Source: Desertivirga sp966211215 (GTDB lineage Bacteria > Bacteroidota > Bacteroidia > Sphingobacteriales > Sphingobacteriaceae). Taken from it: a DNA stretch of 64,000 nt. Of the stretch, positions 51,769-60,472 are shown piece by piece. Made by a program: the position numbers and the translations under genes. The notes beneath the pieces were generated by a model, which was not told where the DNA came from, ran no database searches, and saw nothing but the letters and a program-made list of their open reading frames with translations. Numbering within the stretch: the stretch's first letter is position 1; the number at the start of each line of letters is the position of its first letter. The DNA lies in NCBI GenBank assembly GCA_966211215.1, contig CBIHNR010000005.1, forward strand, positions 1 to 64,000, in the 5' to 3' direction.

Positions 51769-52944
51769 TCACCTCTTATTTTCTCTCTTATAAATGACTT
51801 TTAAAATCATATATCCAATTGCACCAGCCAACACCGATGAAATGAGTACCACAAATTTTGCTTCGGTTTGCAAATCCGGAGATTTATAAGATAGCATGGC
51901 AATGAAGATTGACATAGTAAAGCCTATACCGCCCAGTACTCCTAATCCTATTACTTGAATCCATTTTACCCCTTCCGGAAGGCTGCCCATACCTGTTTTG
52001 ACAGATACCCAGGACATAATGAAAATCCCTAAAGGCTTTCCAATCAAAAGGCCAAACAATATTCCAAAACCCATATTACTTACTATTCCATCAATCATTC
52101 CTGCTTCAAAACGAATATTGGTATTAGCTAAGGCAAAAATTGGCATAATGAGAAAGCTAACGGGTTTGTTTAAAGCATGTTCCAATTTTTCCAGGGGAGA
52201 TTCTGTTTCATCCGGCGTTGTAGGGATTGTTAGTGCAGTTAATACGCCAGCGAACGTGGCGTGTATGCCTGAATGATGAATAAAATACCATAATAGAGTA
52301 CCTGGAATCAGATAAAAAAAGAGATTCATCACCTTAAGCCGGTTTAACAGGATCAAGAGGGCGAATATTGCCCCGGCGTAACTAAGATAATTGAGGTGAA
52401 TCTCGGTAGAGTAGAAAATAGCGATAACCAATATTGCGCCTAAATCATCTACTATCGCCAATGCTGTTAAAAATATTTTCAGCGAAGTGGGCACTTTATC
52501 TCCAAGCAGTGAAAGTATTGCAATGGCAAAGGCAATATCTGTAGCCATGGGGATGCCCCAGCCATTTGCGGTAGGCGTGTTATTATTAAACAGGGCAAAA
52601 AGCAAAGCAGGTACAATCATTCCCCCAATGGCGGCAAAAACCGGAAGTGCAGCCTGTTTAGCTGAAGATAACTCCCCTTCAACCAGTTCACGTTTAATCT
52701 CCAGGCCAACCAGTAGAAAGAAAATTGCCATCAATGCATCATTTATCCAAAGGAGAATAGGATACTTTAAAGTAATGCCTCCGAAATTTCGCCCTAGCTC
52801 TGTATCTAAGAAGCTGGCGTATGCGCTGCCAATTGATGAATTAGCGATAATTAAACTTATTATTACACAGATCAGTAAAAGAATTCCACCTGCTGATTTG
52901 GATGAAAAAAAATCCTTGAAGTAATCAATAGTTATTGATGGCAT
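51769..52944 (-). CDS. nhaA: Na+/H+ antiporter NhaA
   Basis: NhaA exports sodium in exchange for protons and regulates internal pH. The 391-residue protein has about 12 membrane helices. The key residues are present: ATDIAFA with D136, and the pair D166-D167 in ALAIVDDLGAILVIAIFY (equivalent to D163/D164 of E. coli). FFLLVGLEIKRELVEGEL and FAGVLTALTIP are also typical. GVKWIQVIGLGVLGGIGFTMS near the C-terminus contains the lysine-helix region. No regulator is adjacent. Confidence 0.95.
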   Translation of the reverse strand: MPSITIDYFKDFFSSKSAGGILLLICVIISLIIANSSIGSAYASFLDTELGRNFGGITLKYPILLWINDALMAIFFLLVGLEIKRELVEGELSSAKQAALPVFAAIGGMIVPALLFALFNNNTPTANGWGIPMATDIAFAIAILSLLGDKVPTSLKIFLTALAIVDDLGAILVIAIFYSTEIHLNYLSYAGAIFALLILLNRLKVMNLFFYLIPGTLLWYFIHHSGIHATFAGVLTALTIPTTPDETESPLEKLEHALNKPVSFLIMPIFALANTNIRFEAGMIDGIVSNMGFGILFGLLIGKPLGIFIMSWVSVKTGMGSLPEGVKWIQVIGLGVLGGIGFTMSIFIAMLSYKSPDLQTEAKFVVLISSVLAGAIGYMILKVIYKRENKR

Positions 52945-53123
52945 TTTTATATCGTTAGGGTATTTGAAAGGTTAAATAAATAGCTGTTTGTGGTGACAAT
53001 TGTCCTGTAAATTCCTGAAGAAATCCACGTATATAAATTGCAACGCTCCTACCAAAAGGGGTTAAAAACGGAAATTTGAATAATTTCGATTCTTAAGCTA
53101 TTAAGCTAATGTCAGGATATAAA

Positions 53124-53432
53124 TCAGATCAGAAATCGGCAGTGGGATAAAAATAGAGGGATTTTAGATGCCGTAAATAAACAGCCTATGCCCATGCTGG
53201 CTACTTTTATAGCCTTCATAAAAGCAGCTACAACACAACAAAATATTATTGATGGTAAATCCCCTAAATGATAATCGATCGTAGTAGATAAACCATGGGA
53301 ACTCGGCTGGATATAGGTACTGTAATCATCTGCACGGACCTTTTCTAAGTGTTCCTTTGATGCAAGGGACGAAAGCAACAGGCTGACAGATGTGAAGAAA
53401 ACTAATAGTAAAAAATACAAATTATTCTTCAT
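53124..53432 (-). CDS. Small hypothetical exported or membrane protein
   Basis: Start set at ATG 53432 (MKNNLYFLLLVFFTSVSLLL), giving 102 residues; a start at 53486 is also possible. It has an N-terminal hydrophobic signal or anchor, a polar region (KEHLEKVRADDYSTYIQPSS) and a second hydrophobic segment (SIIFCCVVAAFMKAIKVASM). No family recognised. It diverges from the DUF2200 gene by 106 bases. Confidence 0.45.
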   Translation of the reverse strand: MKNNLYFLLLVFFTSVSLLLSSLASKEHLEKVRADDYSTYIQPSSHGLSTTIDYHLGDLPSIIFCCVVAAFMKAIKVASMGIGCLFTASKIPLFLSHCRFLI

Positions 53433-53538
53433 GCAGTAGAACAAAGCTAAAAATTCTCTTGTAAAACATTTGAAAAGAAATATCAATTAGAAAAATTGAA
53501 TACTTTGTGAGATTAACATTTAAATAAAAATACAAGGC

Positions 53539-53901
53539 ATGAAAAATGCAAATAATCACGATGAGCGTATAGCAAAAATGACATTCGCCTCCGTCTATCC
53601 CTCCTATGTGGCAAAAGTGGAGAAAAAAGGAAGAACGAAAGAAGAACTACATCAAGTCATTGCGTGGTTAACCGGTTTTGACGAAAAAAAGCTTCATGAA
53701 CTTATTGAAGAAAAAGTAAGTTTTGAAGTGTTCTTTCATCGTGCTACATTAAATCCTAATGCTCACCTCATTACTGGTATAATCTGTGGCTATCGAGTGG
53801 AAGAAATCGAAAATCCCCTAACCCAACAAGTAAGGTATTTGGACAAGTTGGTGGATGAATTAGCAAAAGGCCGTAAAATGGAGAAGATCTTGCGGCTTTA
53901 A
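53539..53901 (+). CDS. DUF2200 family protein
   Basis: The 120-residue soluble protein matches DUF2200 across its whole length: IAKMTFASVYPSYVAKVEKK, GRTKEELHQVIAWLTGFDEK and YLDKLVDELAKGRKMEKILR. These proteins are of unknown function and often are single-gene units. Length normal for the family. Confidence 0.88.
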   Translation: MKNANNHDERIAKMTFASVYPSYVAKVEKKGRTKEELHQVIAWLTGFDEKKLHELIEEKVSFEVFFHRATLNPNAHLITGIICGYRVEEIENPLTQQVRYLDKLVDELAKGRKMEKILRL

Positions 53902-54108
53902 GGTAATTACTTAGGTTTGGGAAGGCAGCTATCTCACCCATTTCTGAAGGAATGCCTATTGATTTGCGGAAACTTCGAAGTCTAAGAGGAGTCTCATGCC
54001 TAGACTTCAATAGTGTGTAATAAGGCAATGCAGTGGGTTGATTTGGACAGCCGGAATACTTAGCTTTGAGTAAGCGGTTAAGGTTAGCCTGCTTATTAAA
54101 CTTGATCT

Positions 54109-55092
54109 ATGAAACGCCTTAGCATTGTTGTGCCTGATGGCCAAACTTCCTTCAATACATTTGCATGTATTGTTGGAGCCTATGATATATTTAAACGAGC
54201 TAATCACTTTTGGCAAGAGAATGCTAAAAAGCAATTGTTCGAAATTGAATTGGCGGGGGTATCAGAAAAAGCAGAGGTAAATAATGGATTATTAACTATC
54301 AGGCCCGAGGTAAACATCTCAAATGTGGGCCAAACTGACCTCATTATTATTCCCGCGATAAGTCACGACTTTGAGAGAGTTGAAAAAGGGAACATTCCAT
54401 TGACCGACTGGATTGAAAAACAATATAAAAATGGGGCTGAAGTAGCCAGTATGTGTTCTGGCGCCTTGATTCTGGCTTCGACAGGCCTACTTGACGGAAA
54501 AAGCTGTTCCATACACTGGAACACTGCAAGCAAGTTGAAGCAATTATTTCCCAAAGTAATTGTAAAAACAGATCAGTTGATAACGGATGAAGATGGTATT
54601 TACACCAATGGCGGCGGCTATTCGTTTTTAAATCTCATACTCTATCTTATAGAAAAATACTATGACAGGGAAACGGCAATTTATTGTTGCAAAATTTACC
54701 AGATAGAAATAGACAGGCAAAGGCAATCTCCCTTTACTATCTTTAAAGGCCAGAAGTTTCATGGCGATGAGCTTATTAAAAAAGCCCAGACATTTATTGA
54801 AGATAATTTTCAGGAGAAAATATCTGTTGAAGGCCTTTCAGAAAAATTCGCTATAGGACGCAGAAATTTTGACAGGCGATTTATAAAAGCCACAGGCAAT
54901 ACACCTCTTGAATATTTGCAGAGAGTAAAAATTGAGTCAGCTAAAAAGGCATTCGAGTCTACACGCAAAACTATCAACGAAGTGATGTATGAAGTTGGTT
55001 ACTCGGATGTAAAAGCATTCAGGGAAGTATTCAGAAAAATTACTGGCACCTCTCCGCTCGAATATAAGACCAAGTATAATAAAGAGAAGTAA
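54109..55092 (+). CDS. GlxA-type transcription regulator (DJ-1/PfpI + AraC)
   Basis: The 327-residue protein has an N-terminal DJ-1/PfpI-like domain (residues 1-190; DLIIIPAISHDFERV, AEVASMCSGALILASTGLLD) with the cysteine in SMCSGA. The AraC-type DNA-binding domain is at residues 225-325 (VEGLSEKFAIGRRNFDRRFI, TINEVMYEVGYSDVKAFREV). This GlxA-like architecture controls nearby metabolic or detoxification genes in other bacteria. Its targets are not evident: the flanking genes are a DUF2200 protein and a small secreted protein. Confidence 0.88.
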   Translation: MKRLSIVVPDGQTSFNTFACIVGAYDIFKRANHFWQENAKKQLFEIELAGVSEKAEVNNGLLTIRPEVNISNVGQTDLIIIPAISHDFERVEKGNIPLTDWIEKQYKNGAEVASMCSGALILASTGLLDGKSCSIHWNTASKLKQLFPKVIVKTDQLITDEDGIYTNGGGYSFLNLILYLIEKYYDRETAIYCCKIYQIEIDRQRQSPFTIFKGQKFHGDELIKKAQTFIEDNFQEKISVEGLSEKFAIGRRNFDRRFIKATGNTPLEYLQRVKIESAKKAFESTRKTINEVMYEVGYSDVKAFREVFRKITGTSPLEYKTKYNKEK

Positions 55093-55244
55093 CCGATATT
55101 GATTGATCAGAGGTTAATGAAAAAAGATAAGGGCATCGCCTGAAAAAGAACTATTTCCTGTCCCTTATAGTTCAAAAGATCCCTTAAGCGAAGGCCTCCG
55201 ATCTTCATCGAAGGCTTTCTGTGCTTCTGCGCCAAAATCTTCAA

Positions 55245-55772
55245 TTAGTCTTGAGGATCACTTGTTGGTTGCATATAGTGGATAGAGGTGTAGCCATCCG
55301 TCATAGAATGCCCGGTGGCGAAATATTGATTATTGGTATAAAAAGCAAAATTGAATTCTATATTCCTCTGTGTTTGGCCCAGATTAACCGAGCCAGAATA
55401 ACTTACCGTGCTTTCGTAGCTGGTATCAAATTCTTCTACTGAAATATAATCGGTGGAACTTAGATCGTCAAAAATGTTAAATGTATGATAAGTAATGACG
55501 TTCGAGTTTGTGGGAGTTGCGCTAAAGGAATAAGTTAATACATTGTTGCTTATGCTCCAGGAGATTGTAAAGGCAGTACCATTTCCGTCGCTGCCAGACC
55601 AGGTGCCGGAGTTTGACGTCGTAGTGTAAGGGATCGCGTATCCGGGAGCTCCATTGCTTCCATAGGGGAAATAATAGGTAGTTCCATAGCCATAATGCTC
55701 GTGCAAAGGCCTAACCTGTGCAACAGCTACAGAAGTAATGGCAAGAAATGCGAGAATTAATAAATTTTTCAT
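55245..55772 (-). CDS. Secreted hypothetical protein
   Basis: The 175-residue protein starts with a signal peptide (MKNLLILAFLAITSVAVAQ). It continues as a Ser/Thr/Gly/Tyr-rich, beta-type sequence (GSNGAPGYAIPYTTTSNSGT, WSGSDGNGTAFTISWSISNN) and ends in PTSDPQD. No domain recognised; the style suggests an envelope or secreted surface protein. A 30-residue minus-strand open stretch past its stop (55165-55257) reads SRLIEDFGAEAQKAFDEDRR but has no start. Confidence 0.6.
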   Translation of the reverse strand: MKNLLILAFLAITSVAVAQVRPLHEHYGYGTTYYFPYGSNGAPGYAIPYTTTSNSGTWSGSDGNGTAFTISWSISNNVLTYSFSATPTNSNVITYHTFNIFDDLSSTDYISVEEFDTSYESTVSYSGSVNLGQTQRNIEFNFAFYTNNQYFATGHSMTDGYTSIHYMQPTSDPQD

Positions 55773-55990
55773 TAGGATTAAATTGGTAAATGTAATGCCT
55801 ACTCTTTTTAAGATTTTCAGCGTCCTCTGAAATAAAAATAAAGAGGGAGTTAATGCCGTGCAACCAGTACCATCCTGATCGGTTATTTATTTACGAGATA
55901 TTTTCATTTATTTCAACAAGGCCTACCAGTAAAGTTCAATTTCAGGTAAAGGGCTCAAATTATTTTCCGGAGAGCGCAGATACAAAGCAT

Positions 55991-56006
55991 TGTTTGAATT
56001 TCGCAA
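55991..56006 (+). promoter_or_regulatory. Operator-like site A (16-base word shared with site C)
   Basis: TGTTTGAATTTCGCAA occurs here, 87 bases upstream of the AraC-type regulator start, and again at 57159-57174 upstream of the SDR pair. An identical 16-mer in two short intergenic regions flanking one regulator is very unlikely by chance. Confidence 0.65.
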
Positions 56007-56013
56007 TACATTC

Positions 56014-56029
56014 TGTGAATTTCACAAGT
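56014..56029 (+). promoter_or_regulatory. Operator-like site B
   Basis: TGTGAATTTCACAA is the same word lacking two T; its core TGTGAATTTCACA is a perfect 13-base palindrome. It lies 23 bases after site A, about two helical turns, the spacing typical of AraC direct-repeat binding. Confidence 0.6.
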
Positions 56030-56092
56030 TACGATGGCAATATCCTTGTACCTTTATTAATTATTAAGTTTATTTCAAACGGCCTTAATTGT

Positions 56093-56998
56093 ATGGTAGC
56101 AAAAACGGAGACTATAGAAGATTTTTACAAGCATAAATTCAACTACTTGCCCATGAACCTACAGCAGGAGATCGGACACTTTAACGTTTTCCGACTTGAA
56201 GACTGCATAGGGCCGAATGCAACACAGGTACAGTACAGCCGCCGGGATTTTTACAAGATCACTCTTTTCCGGGGAAAGAAGATCTATCATTATGCCGATA
56301 AAAGTATCGAAGCTGAGGGACCGACTTTAATGTTCTTTCACCCCAATATCCCTTATACCTGGGAGTCCTTATCAGATGAGGATACCGGCTACTTTTGTAT
56401 TTTCTCTAAATCTTTCTTTACCGAAAAAATCCGGGGAGGCTTAGATGACCTGCCCATGTTTAAACCAGGCGGCAAACCTTCATACTCCCTCAATCAGCAG
56501 CAGGATGAGCATGCAAGTGCTATATTTTTGAAAATGCTGGAGGAAATAAATTCGGATTATGCCTTCAAATACGATCTGCTAAGAAACTACATCACTGAAT
56601 TAACTCATTTTGCTTTAAAATCTCAGCCTCAGGAAAGTGTGTATCAGCACCCAGATGCAAAGTCGAGAATTACCGCTGTTTTTACCGAACTTCTGGAACG
56701 ACAGTTTCCTATTGAAAACCCCGCTCAGCGGCTTACTATGCGTTCTGCTAAAGATTACGCTGAACAATTAGCGGTTCACGTCAATCATTTAAACAGGGCG
56801 ATAAAAGAAACTACAGGTAAAACCACTACAGTTATTATAGCAGAACGGGTTATTAGTGAAGCTAAGGCCTTACTAAAACATACCAACTGGAATATCGCAG
56901 AAATCGGATACTCTCTCGGATTTGAGGATCCCGCTCATTTTAACAACTTCTTCAAAAAGCAAACTGCTCTTACTCCCAGCAGGTTTAGAAGCTTCTGA
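56093..56998 (+). CDS. AraC family transcription regulator
   Basis: Start set at ATG 56093 (MVAKTETIEDFYKHKFNYLP), giving 301 residues; the 80 in-frame residues upstream are excluded because regulatory sites lie within them. The N-terminal half is a cupin-like ligand domain (YSRRDFYKITLFRGKKIYHY, LMFFHPNIPYTWESL). The C-terminal AraC domain has two helix-turn-helix units (YAEQLAVHVNHLNRAIKETT and IAEIGYSLGFEDPAHFNNFF). This is the common Bacteroidota SDR-associated regulator type. It precedes two SDR genes and shares operator-like sites with them. Confidence 0.88.
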   Translation: MVAKTETIEDFYKHKFNYLPMNLQQEIGHFNVFRLEDCIGPNATQVQYSRRDFYKITLFRGKKIYHYADKSIEAEGPTLMFFHPNIPYTWESLSDEDTGYFCIFSKSFFTEKIRGGLDDLPMFKPGGKPSYSLNQQQDEHASAIFLKMLEEINSDYAFKYDLLRNYITELTHFALKSQPQESVYQHPDAKSRITAVFTELLERQFPIENPAQRLTMRSAKDYAEQLAVHVNHLNRAIKETTGKTTTVIIAERVISEAKALLKHTNWNIAEIGYSLGFEDPAHFNNFFKKQTALTPSRFRSF

Positions 56999-57022
56999 TA
57001 AGGATAGAAGATTCGTATTGAT

Positions 57023-57060
57023 AAAGGCCGCGATTTGCATTTTATAAGTTGCGGCCTTTT
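57023..57060 (+). terminator. Terminator after the AraC-type regulator
   Basis: AAAGGCCGC (57023-57031) pairs with GCGGCCTTT (57051-57059), nine perfect pairs with a 19-nt loop, ending in TTTT. It separates the regulator from the SDR pair, which therefore needs its own promoter. Confidence 0.8.
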
Positions 57061-57158
57061 AGTGGAATTGCTATTAAGTGTCAAACACCTCAAAGGCTAT
57101 TGACACTTTGCACTTCGCTTGCATACCCTCTTAGCGGCCCAATCTGCACCTTTCATTC

Positions 57159-57174
57159 TGTTTGAATTTCGCAA
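57159..57174 (+). promoter_or_regulatory. Operator-like site C upstream of the SDR pair
   Basis: TGTTTGAATTTCGCAA, identical to site A; the left flank (CATTC) and right flank (GT) match site B. It lies 42 bases upstream of the probable -7 box at 57217, a suitable position for activation by an AraC protein. Confidence 0.65.
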
Positions 57175-57216
57175 GTATCACATTGAAATATACAAACGGC
57201 GCCTTCTCAGCCGCCC

Positions 57217-57224
57217 TACCTTTG
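57217..57224 (+). promoter_or_regulatory. Possible -7 box for the SDR pair
   Basis: TACCTTTG fits TAnnTTTG and lies 22 bases before the first SDR ATG. There is no -33 box, which would make the promoter dependent on an activator. Confidence 0.5.
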
Positions 57225-57246
57225 AGCTATCAAAACAATAGCATAT

Positions 57247-58086
57247 ATGAACGCTAAGAAAACATGGTTTATAACCGGAACATCTAAAGGGTTTGGGTTA
57301 AGTCTTGTGCGGCAATTGTTACAGAAGGGAGAAAACGTTGCCGCTACATCAAGAAATATTGAACAATTGGTGCAGGCTGTTGGAGAACAATCATCCAACT
57401 TTCTCCCCTTGCAGGTTAGCCTAACCAATGAGAGCGAGGTAAAATCTGCAATCGAAAAGACAATAAAAGCCTTTAACAAGATTGATGTAGTAATTAATAA
57501 TGCAGGATATGGTATCGGGGGAAGTATTGAGGAGCTAAGTGACAAAGAAAGCAGGGAGGCCTTCGATATTAATTTTTTCGGTGCATTAAATGTTATCCGT
57601 CACGTTATGCCCTATTTGAGAATGCAGGCTTCGGGACATATTTTCAATATCTCTTCTATTGCCGGAATAACTGCAAATACCGGTTGGGCTTTATATGCGG
57701 CTACTAAATTCTCACTGGTTGGCCTGTCCGAAGTGCTTGCCGAAGATGTAAGGCGCTTCGGTATTAAAGTTACTGTCGTAGCGCCGGGGGCATTTCGCAC
57801 AAGCTTCCTTAGTAAAGAGTCATTGGTTTTACCACAGCGTCCTATCGAAGAGTACACCGAAGTACGCAGTTCTCATGAAAGATACCTGGAGATGAATGGG
57901 CACCAACCGGGTGATCCTGAAAAAGCTGCAGAAGCGATCATCGAGGCTGCGTACCTGGACAAGCCTCCCTTCTATCTGCTGCTTGGTGCGGACGCATATG
58001 AAAGAGCAATGCGCAAATTGGAATTCCTTCAACGAGAATTTAAACTAAGCGAAGAATTGGCCAAATCCATGGCCTATAATGGGTAA
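57247..58086 (+). CDS. SDR family oxidoreductase (tandem copy 1)
   Basis: The 279-residue classical short-chain dehydrogenase has FITGTSKGFGLSLVRQLLQK (cofactor loop), NNAGYGIGG, the catalytic Ser in ISSIAGITANTG, YAATKFSLVG with Tyr and Lys, and the APGAFRTSFL turn. VAATSRN at the end of beta2 suggests NADP(H). The C-terminal region (PPFYLLLGADAYERAMRKLE) is typical of the group called oxidoreductase YusZ-like. It is followed 31 bases later by a close paralogue. Substrate unknown; control by the AraC-type regulator is inferred from shared sites. Confidence 0.9.
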   Translation: MNAKKTWFITGTSKGFGLSLVRQLLQKGENVAATSRNIEQLVQAVGEQSSNFLPLQVSLTNESEVKSAIEKTIKAFNKIDVVINNAGYGIGGSIEELSDKESREAFDINFFGALNVIRHVMPYLRMQASGHIFNISSIAGITANTGWALYAATKFSLVGLSEVLAEDVRRFGIKVTVVAPGAFRTSFLSKESLVLPQRPIEEYTEVRSSHERYLEMNGHQPGDPEKAAEAIIEAAYLDKPPFYLLLGADAYERAMRKLEFLQREFKLSEELAKSMAYNG

Positions 58087-58117
58087 TAACAGAATAATAA
58101 ACTTTAAAATTTAATAC

Positions 58118-58972
58118 ATGGAAAACGAAAAAGTATGGTTTGTAACGGGCGCTTCTAAAGGATTAGGACTTAGCCTTGTAAAGCAACTCTTAGCTGCCGG
58201 CTATAAAGTGGCGGCAACATCAAGAAACATCTCTGATCTTGTCCGGGCAGTAAATACGGATAGTGGCAAATTCCTGCCATTAGCGGTAAACCTGAAATCA
58301 GAAGAGAGTGTTCAGGAAGCAATCAGCAAAACGGCTGACAGGTTTGGAAGAATAGACGTGGTGGTGAACAATGCTGGATACGGCCTGGCCGGAAGTTTGG
58401 AAGAATTAAGCGATAGTGAAAGTCGCGAAAACTTTGAGATCAATGTATTTGGAACCCTGAATGTCATTCGCAAGGTGATGCCACTGATGCGAGCACAACA
58501 ATCCGGCCATATATTTAATATTTCATCAATAGCCGGATTTACGGGTAGTTTCCCGGGCTTCGGAATTTATTGTGCTACCAAATTTGCGGTTCAAGGGCTT
58601 ACAGAATCTCTTGCTGCAGAAGCAAGGGCCTTTGGAATAAAAGCAACTGTGGTTTCTCCGGGATATTTCAGGACTGAATTTTTAACTGGCAATTCGCTTA
58701 ACACTCCTGAAAATCCCATTCAAGCCTACTCTGAAGTGCGGAAAATTCAACAGGTACACGAACAGGAAATTAATGGCAATCAGCCCGGAGATCCTGAAAA
58801 AGCAGTTGCGGTTATCATTGAAGCTGCAAAAAGTGAAAACCCTCCTTTGCATCTGTTTTTAGGTGAAGATGCTTATAAGCTTGCTTATGAAAAGATGGAA
58901 ATGATAAAAGTTGATCTTGAAAATTGGACTGAACTGGCATCGCATACAAGCTTCGAGTATGTAAGCGAATAA
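58118..58972 (+). CDS. SDR family oxidoreductase (tandem copy 2)
   Basis: The 284-residue paralogue of the preceding gene has FVTGASKGLGLSLVKQLLAA, NNAGYGLAGSLEELSDSESR, ISSIAGFTGSFPGFGIYCAT with catalytic Tyr and Lys in YCATK, and PGYFRTEFLTGN. Most motifs line up with copy 1, so a tandem duplication is likely, with divergence giving different substrates. VAATSRN again suggests NADP(H). It is expected to be co-transcribed with copy 1. Confidence 0.9.
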   Translation: MENEKVWFVTGASKGLGLSLVKQLLAAGYKVAATSRNISDLVRAVNTDSGKFLPLAVNLKSEESVQEAISKTADRFGRIDVVVNNAGYGLAGSLEELSDSESRENFEINVFGTLNVIRKVMPLMRAQQSGHIFNISSIAGFTGSFPGFGIYCATKFAVQGLTESLAAEARAFGIKATVVSPGYFRTEFLTGNSLNTPENPIQAYSEVRKIQQVHEQEINGNQPGDPEKAVAVIIEAAKSENPPLHLFLGEDAYKLAYEKMEMIKVDLENWTELASHTSFEYVSE

Positions 58973-59125
58973 AAATTACATGGCTAACGAGTGATGGCAA
59001 TATAGTCATCACTCGTTACGTTACACTGCAGCTGACATCGGCTCTGCACGTACTACACTAGCGGACGCTTGCGCTGGAGGGATCAAGTCATACGCCGACC
59101 GAAGCAAAGAGATGTTAACTAATAT

Positions 59126-60121
59126 TTAATGATTCATCCCATGTCCTTTGCTTTTGCCCAACTGGTTAAGCGCTGTCCGAAAAGCCTTTGCCAGCTCTGT
59201 TGCATTTCCTCTTCCCAAATAATGGAGAAAAATGATCCGTGGAATATCTCCGAGCATATGATTGTGCAAAGCCACAACTTCGATATTATTGGAACGAAGT
59301 GAGCGAATTACCGGATTAACCTCATGCTCAAGCATCGCAATATCGCCGGCAATAAAGGCACTATCGCTGGTACCGGTAAAGGAAGCCCAGGAATTAAGTC
59401 CAATAGAGGCAGTCATTTCAGCGCCCATGGCTATTACTTTTAAATCCGTCCTTCCTATTGTATATTTTATGGTTGGCCCGTTTACAGCGGCTTCGTATTT
59501 TACAATAGCATTCAACTGATCTACGTTAAAAATATCTTTCCCTGTTTTTGCAGGTGGCGTTCCAGCCGGAGGTTGATTTTTAGGCGACAGTTTTGAATTG
59601 CTGATAGTTGCCGTGTATTTCTTGGCTAGTTCTATCGGCGAACCCATACCGTGGATATGCATGTAGAAAATCCTTGGAGATTCGTAGAAGAAATGATTAT
59701 GTATTGCACTTATTTCAAGGCCATTTGCCTGAGCGGCAGAAATCAGCGGATTTACTTCTTCTTCCTGTAACACGGCATCGCTCATTAATACAGCCGATTT
59801 ACCATCCAAAGTTCTTTTTATGGAAACCCAGCCGCCAAAACCAAACGGAATTGGCACAGCTTCTCCTTTTACAGACACTTTAAGGTCGTTTCGTGGAAGA
59901 GGCGTTGTATGTGTTGCCTCCGCATCTTTATAAGTTCCTTTTTTGCCAATAGCAGCTTCGATGGCAGCAATCTCTTCAGCAGTTAAAGCCGGAGTTTTTT
60001 TATCTTTTTCAAGAAAAGAGGCATCCGCTGATTTAATATTCAACAGATTCGCACCTACCAAAAAGGTACTTGCCTTTAACCATGTTCTTCTTGATAATGC
60101 TGCTATGGTATTGTTCTTCAT
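59126..60121 (-). CDS. DUF1259 protein with Tat-type signal
   Basis: Start set at ATG 60121 (MKNNTIAALSRRTWLKASTF), giving 331 residues and a twin-arginine signal SRRTWLKAS; an upstream in-frame ATG at 60163 is rejected. Two DUF1259 halves follow: one around residues 75-165 (PIPFGFGGWVSIKRTLDGKS, ISAIHNHFFYESPRIFYMHI), the other around residues 235-325 (SIGLNSWASFTGTSDSAFIA, VVALHNHMLGDIPRIIFLHY). Both carry an HNH histidine motif. The family (LpqO/LppY-like) is exported and of unknown function. Confidence 0.87.
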   Translation of the reverse strand: MKNNTIAALSRRTWLKASTFLVGANLLNIKSADASFLEKDKKTPALTAEEIAAIEAAIGKKGTYKDAEATHTTPLPRNDLKVSVKGEAVPIPFGFGGWVSIKRTLDGKSAVLMSDAVLQEEEVNPLISAAQANGLEISAIHNHFFYESPRIFYMHIHGMGSPIELAKKYTATISNSKLSPKNQPPAGTPPAKTGKDIFNVDQLNAIVKYEAAVNGPTIKYTIGRTDLKVIAMGAEMTASIGLNSWASFTGTSDSAFIAGDIAMLEHEVNPVIRSLRSNNIEVVALHNHMLGDIPRIIFLHYLGRGNATELAKAFRTALNQLGKSKGHGMNH

Positions 60122-60192
60122 GATTATGATTATATCTTCCTTAATGACGCTTTTATAAAGCACAGATTCCGTTTTTTGTTTAAAGACTTTTA

Positions 60193-60430
60193 CTAATCAA
60201 TCCTAGTGTCACCGCAGCAACACTGATATGTGGTTTCCTGAAGTTTGTTGATATAGATTAAAGCAAAAGCGGTAACAATAGCAATGATACCGATAGTAAT
60301 ATATCCGCAATAGAACGGGTACCGATAATGATAAGGCCGGTCTTTTAGCTGATGTTTTTTAAGAATGTAGTCAAAAGTGCTTTTGTCTTATAATATTGGC
60401 TGGAATCGGTGTTTCTTTACTGACAAACAT
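60193..60430 (-). pseudogene. Frameshifted small membrane protein gene
   Basis: ATG at 60430 starts MFVSKETPIPANIIRQ and stops at 60371-60373. In the next frame, open from 60387 to TAG at 60193-60195, the protein continues STFDYILKKHQLKDRPYHYR, then a membrane helix GYITIGIIAIVTAFALIYIN, and a tail QETTYQCCCGDTRID. Joined by a one-base frameshift near 60387, they would form a plausible small membrane protein of about 75 residues. No family was recognised. It lies between the DUF1259 and TonB-like genes, both on the same strand. Confidence 0.45.
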
Positions 60431-60472
60431 GATCGGATATACCTGTAAGCTTCGTTTTCTGGGACAAATAAC

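Larger units (their letters stand above)
55773..56092. promoter_or_regulatory. Regulatory region upstream of the AraC-type regulator
   Basis: This 320-bp divergent gap carries the operator-like sites A and B described separately. A reading frame also runs through it in frame with the regulator, but its 80 residues are not conserved and the operators lie inside it, so I treat it as non-coding. Confidence 0.5.

Noticed and set aside
52487..52924. 145-codon plus-strand frame antisense to nhaA
   Set aside because: Shadow of a conserved membrane transporter gene.
53977..54008. Inverted repeat GAAGTCTA/TAGACTTC after the DUF2200 gene
   Set aside because: Eight-base arms with a 16-base loop and no T-run; could be chance.
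55853..56092. In-frame 80-codon extension of the AraC-type regulator
   Set aside because: Not conserved in character and contains operator-like sites; the ATG at 56093 fits the family start.
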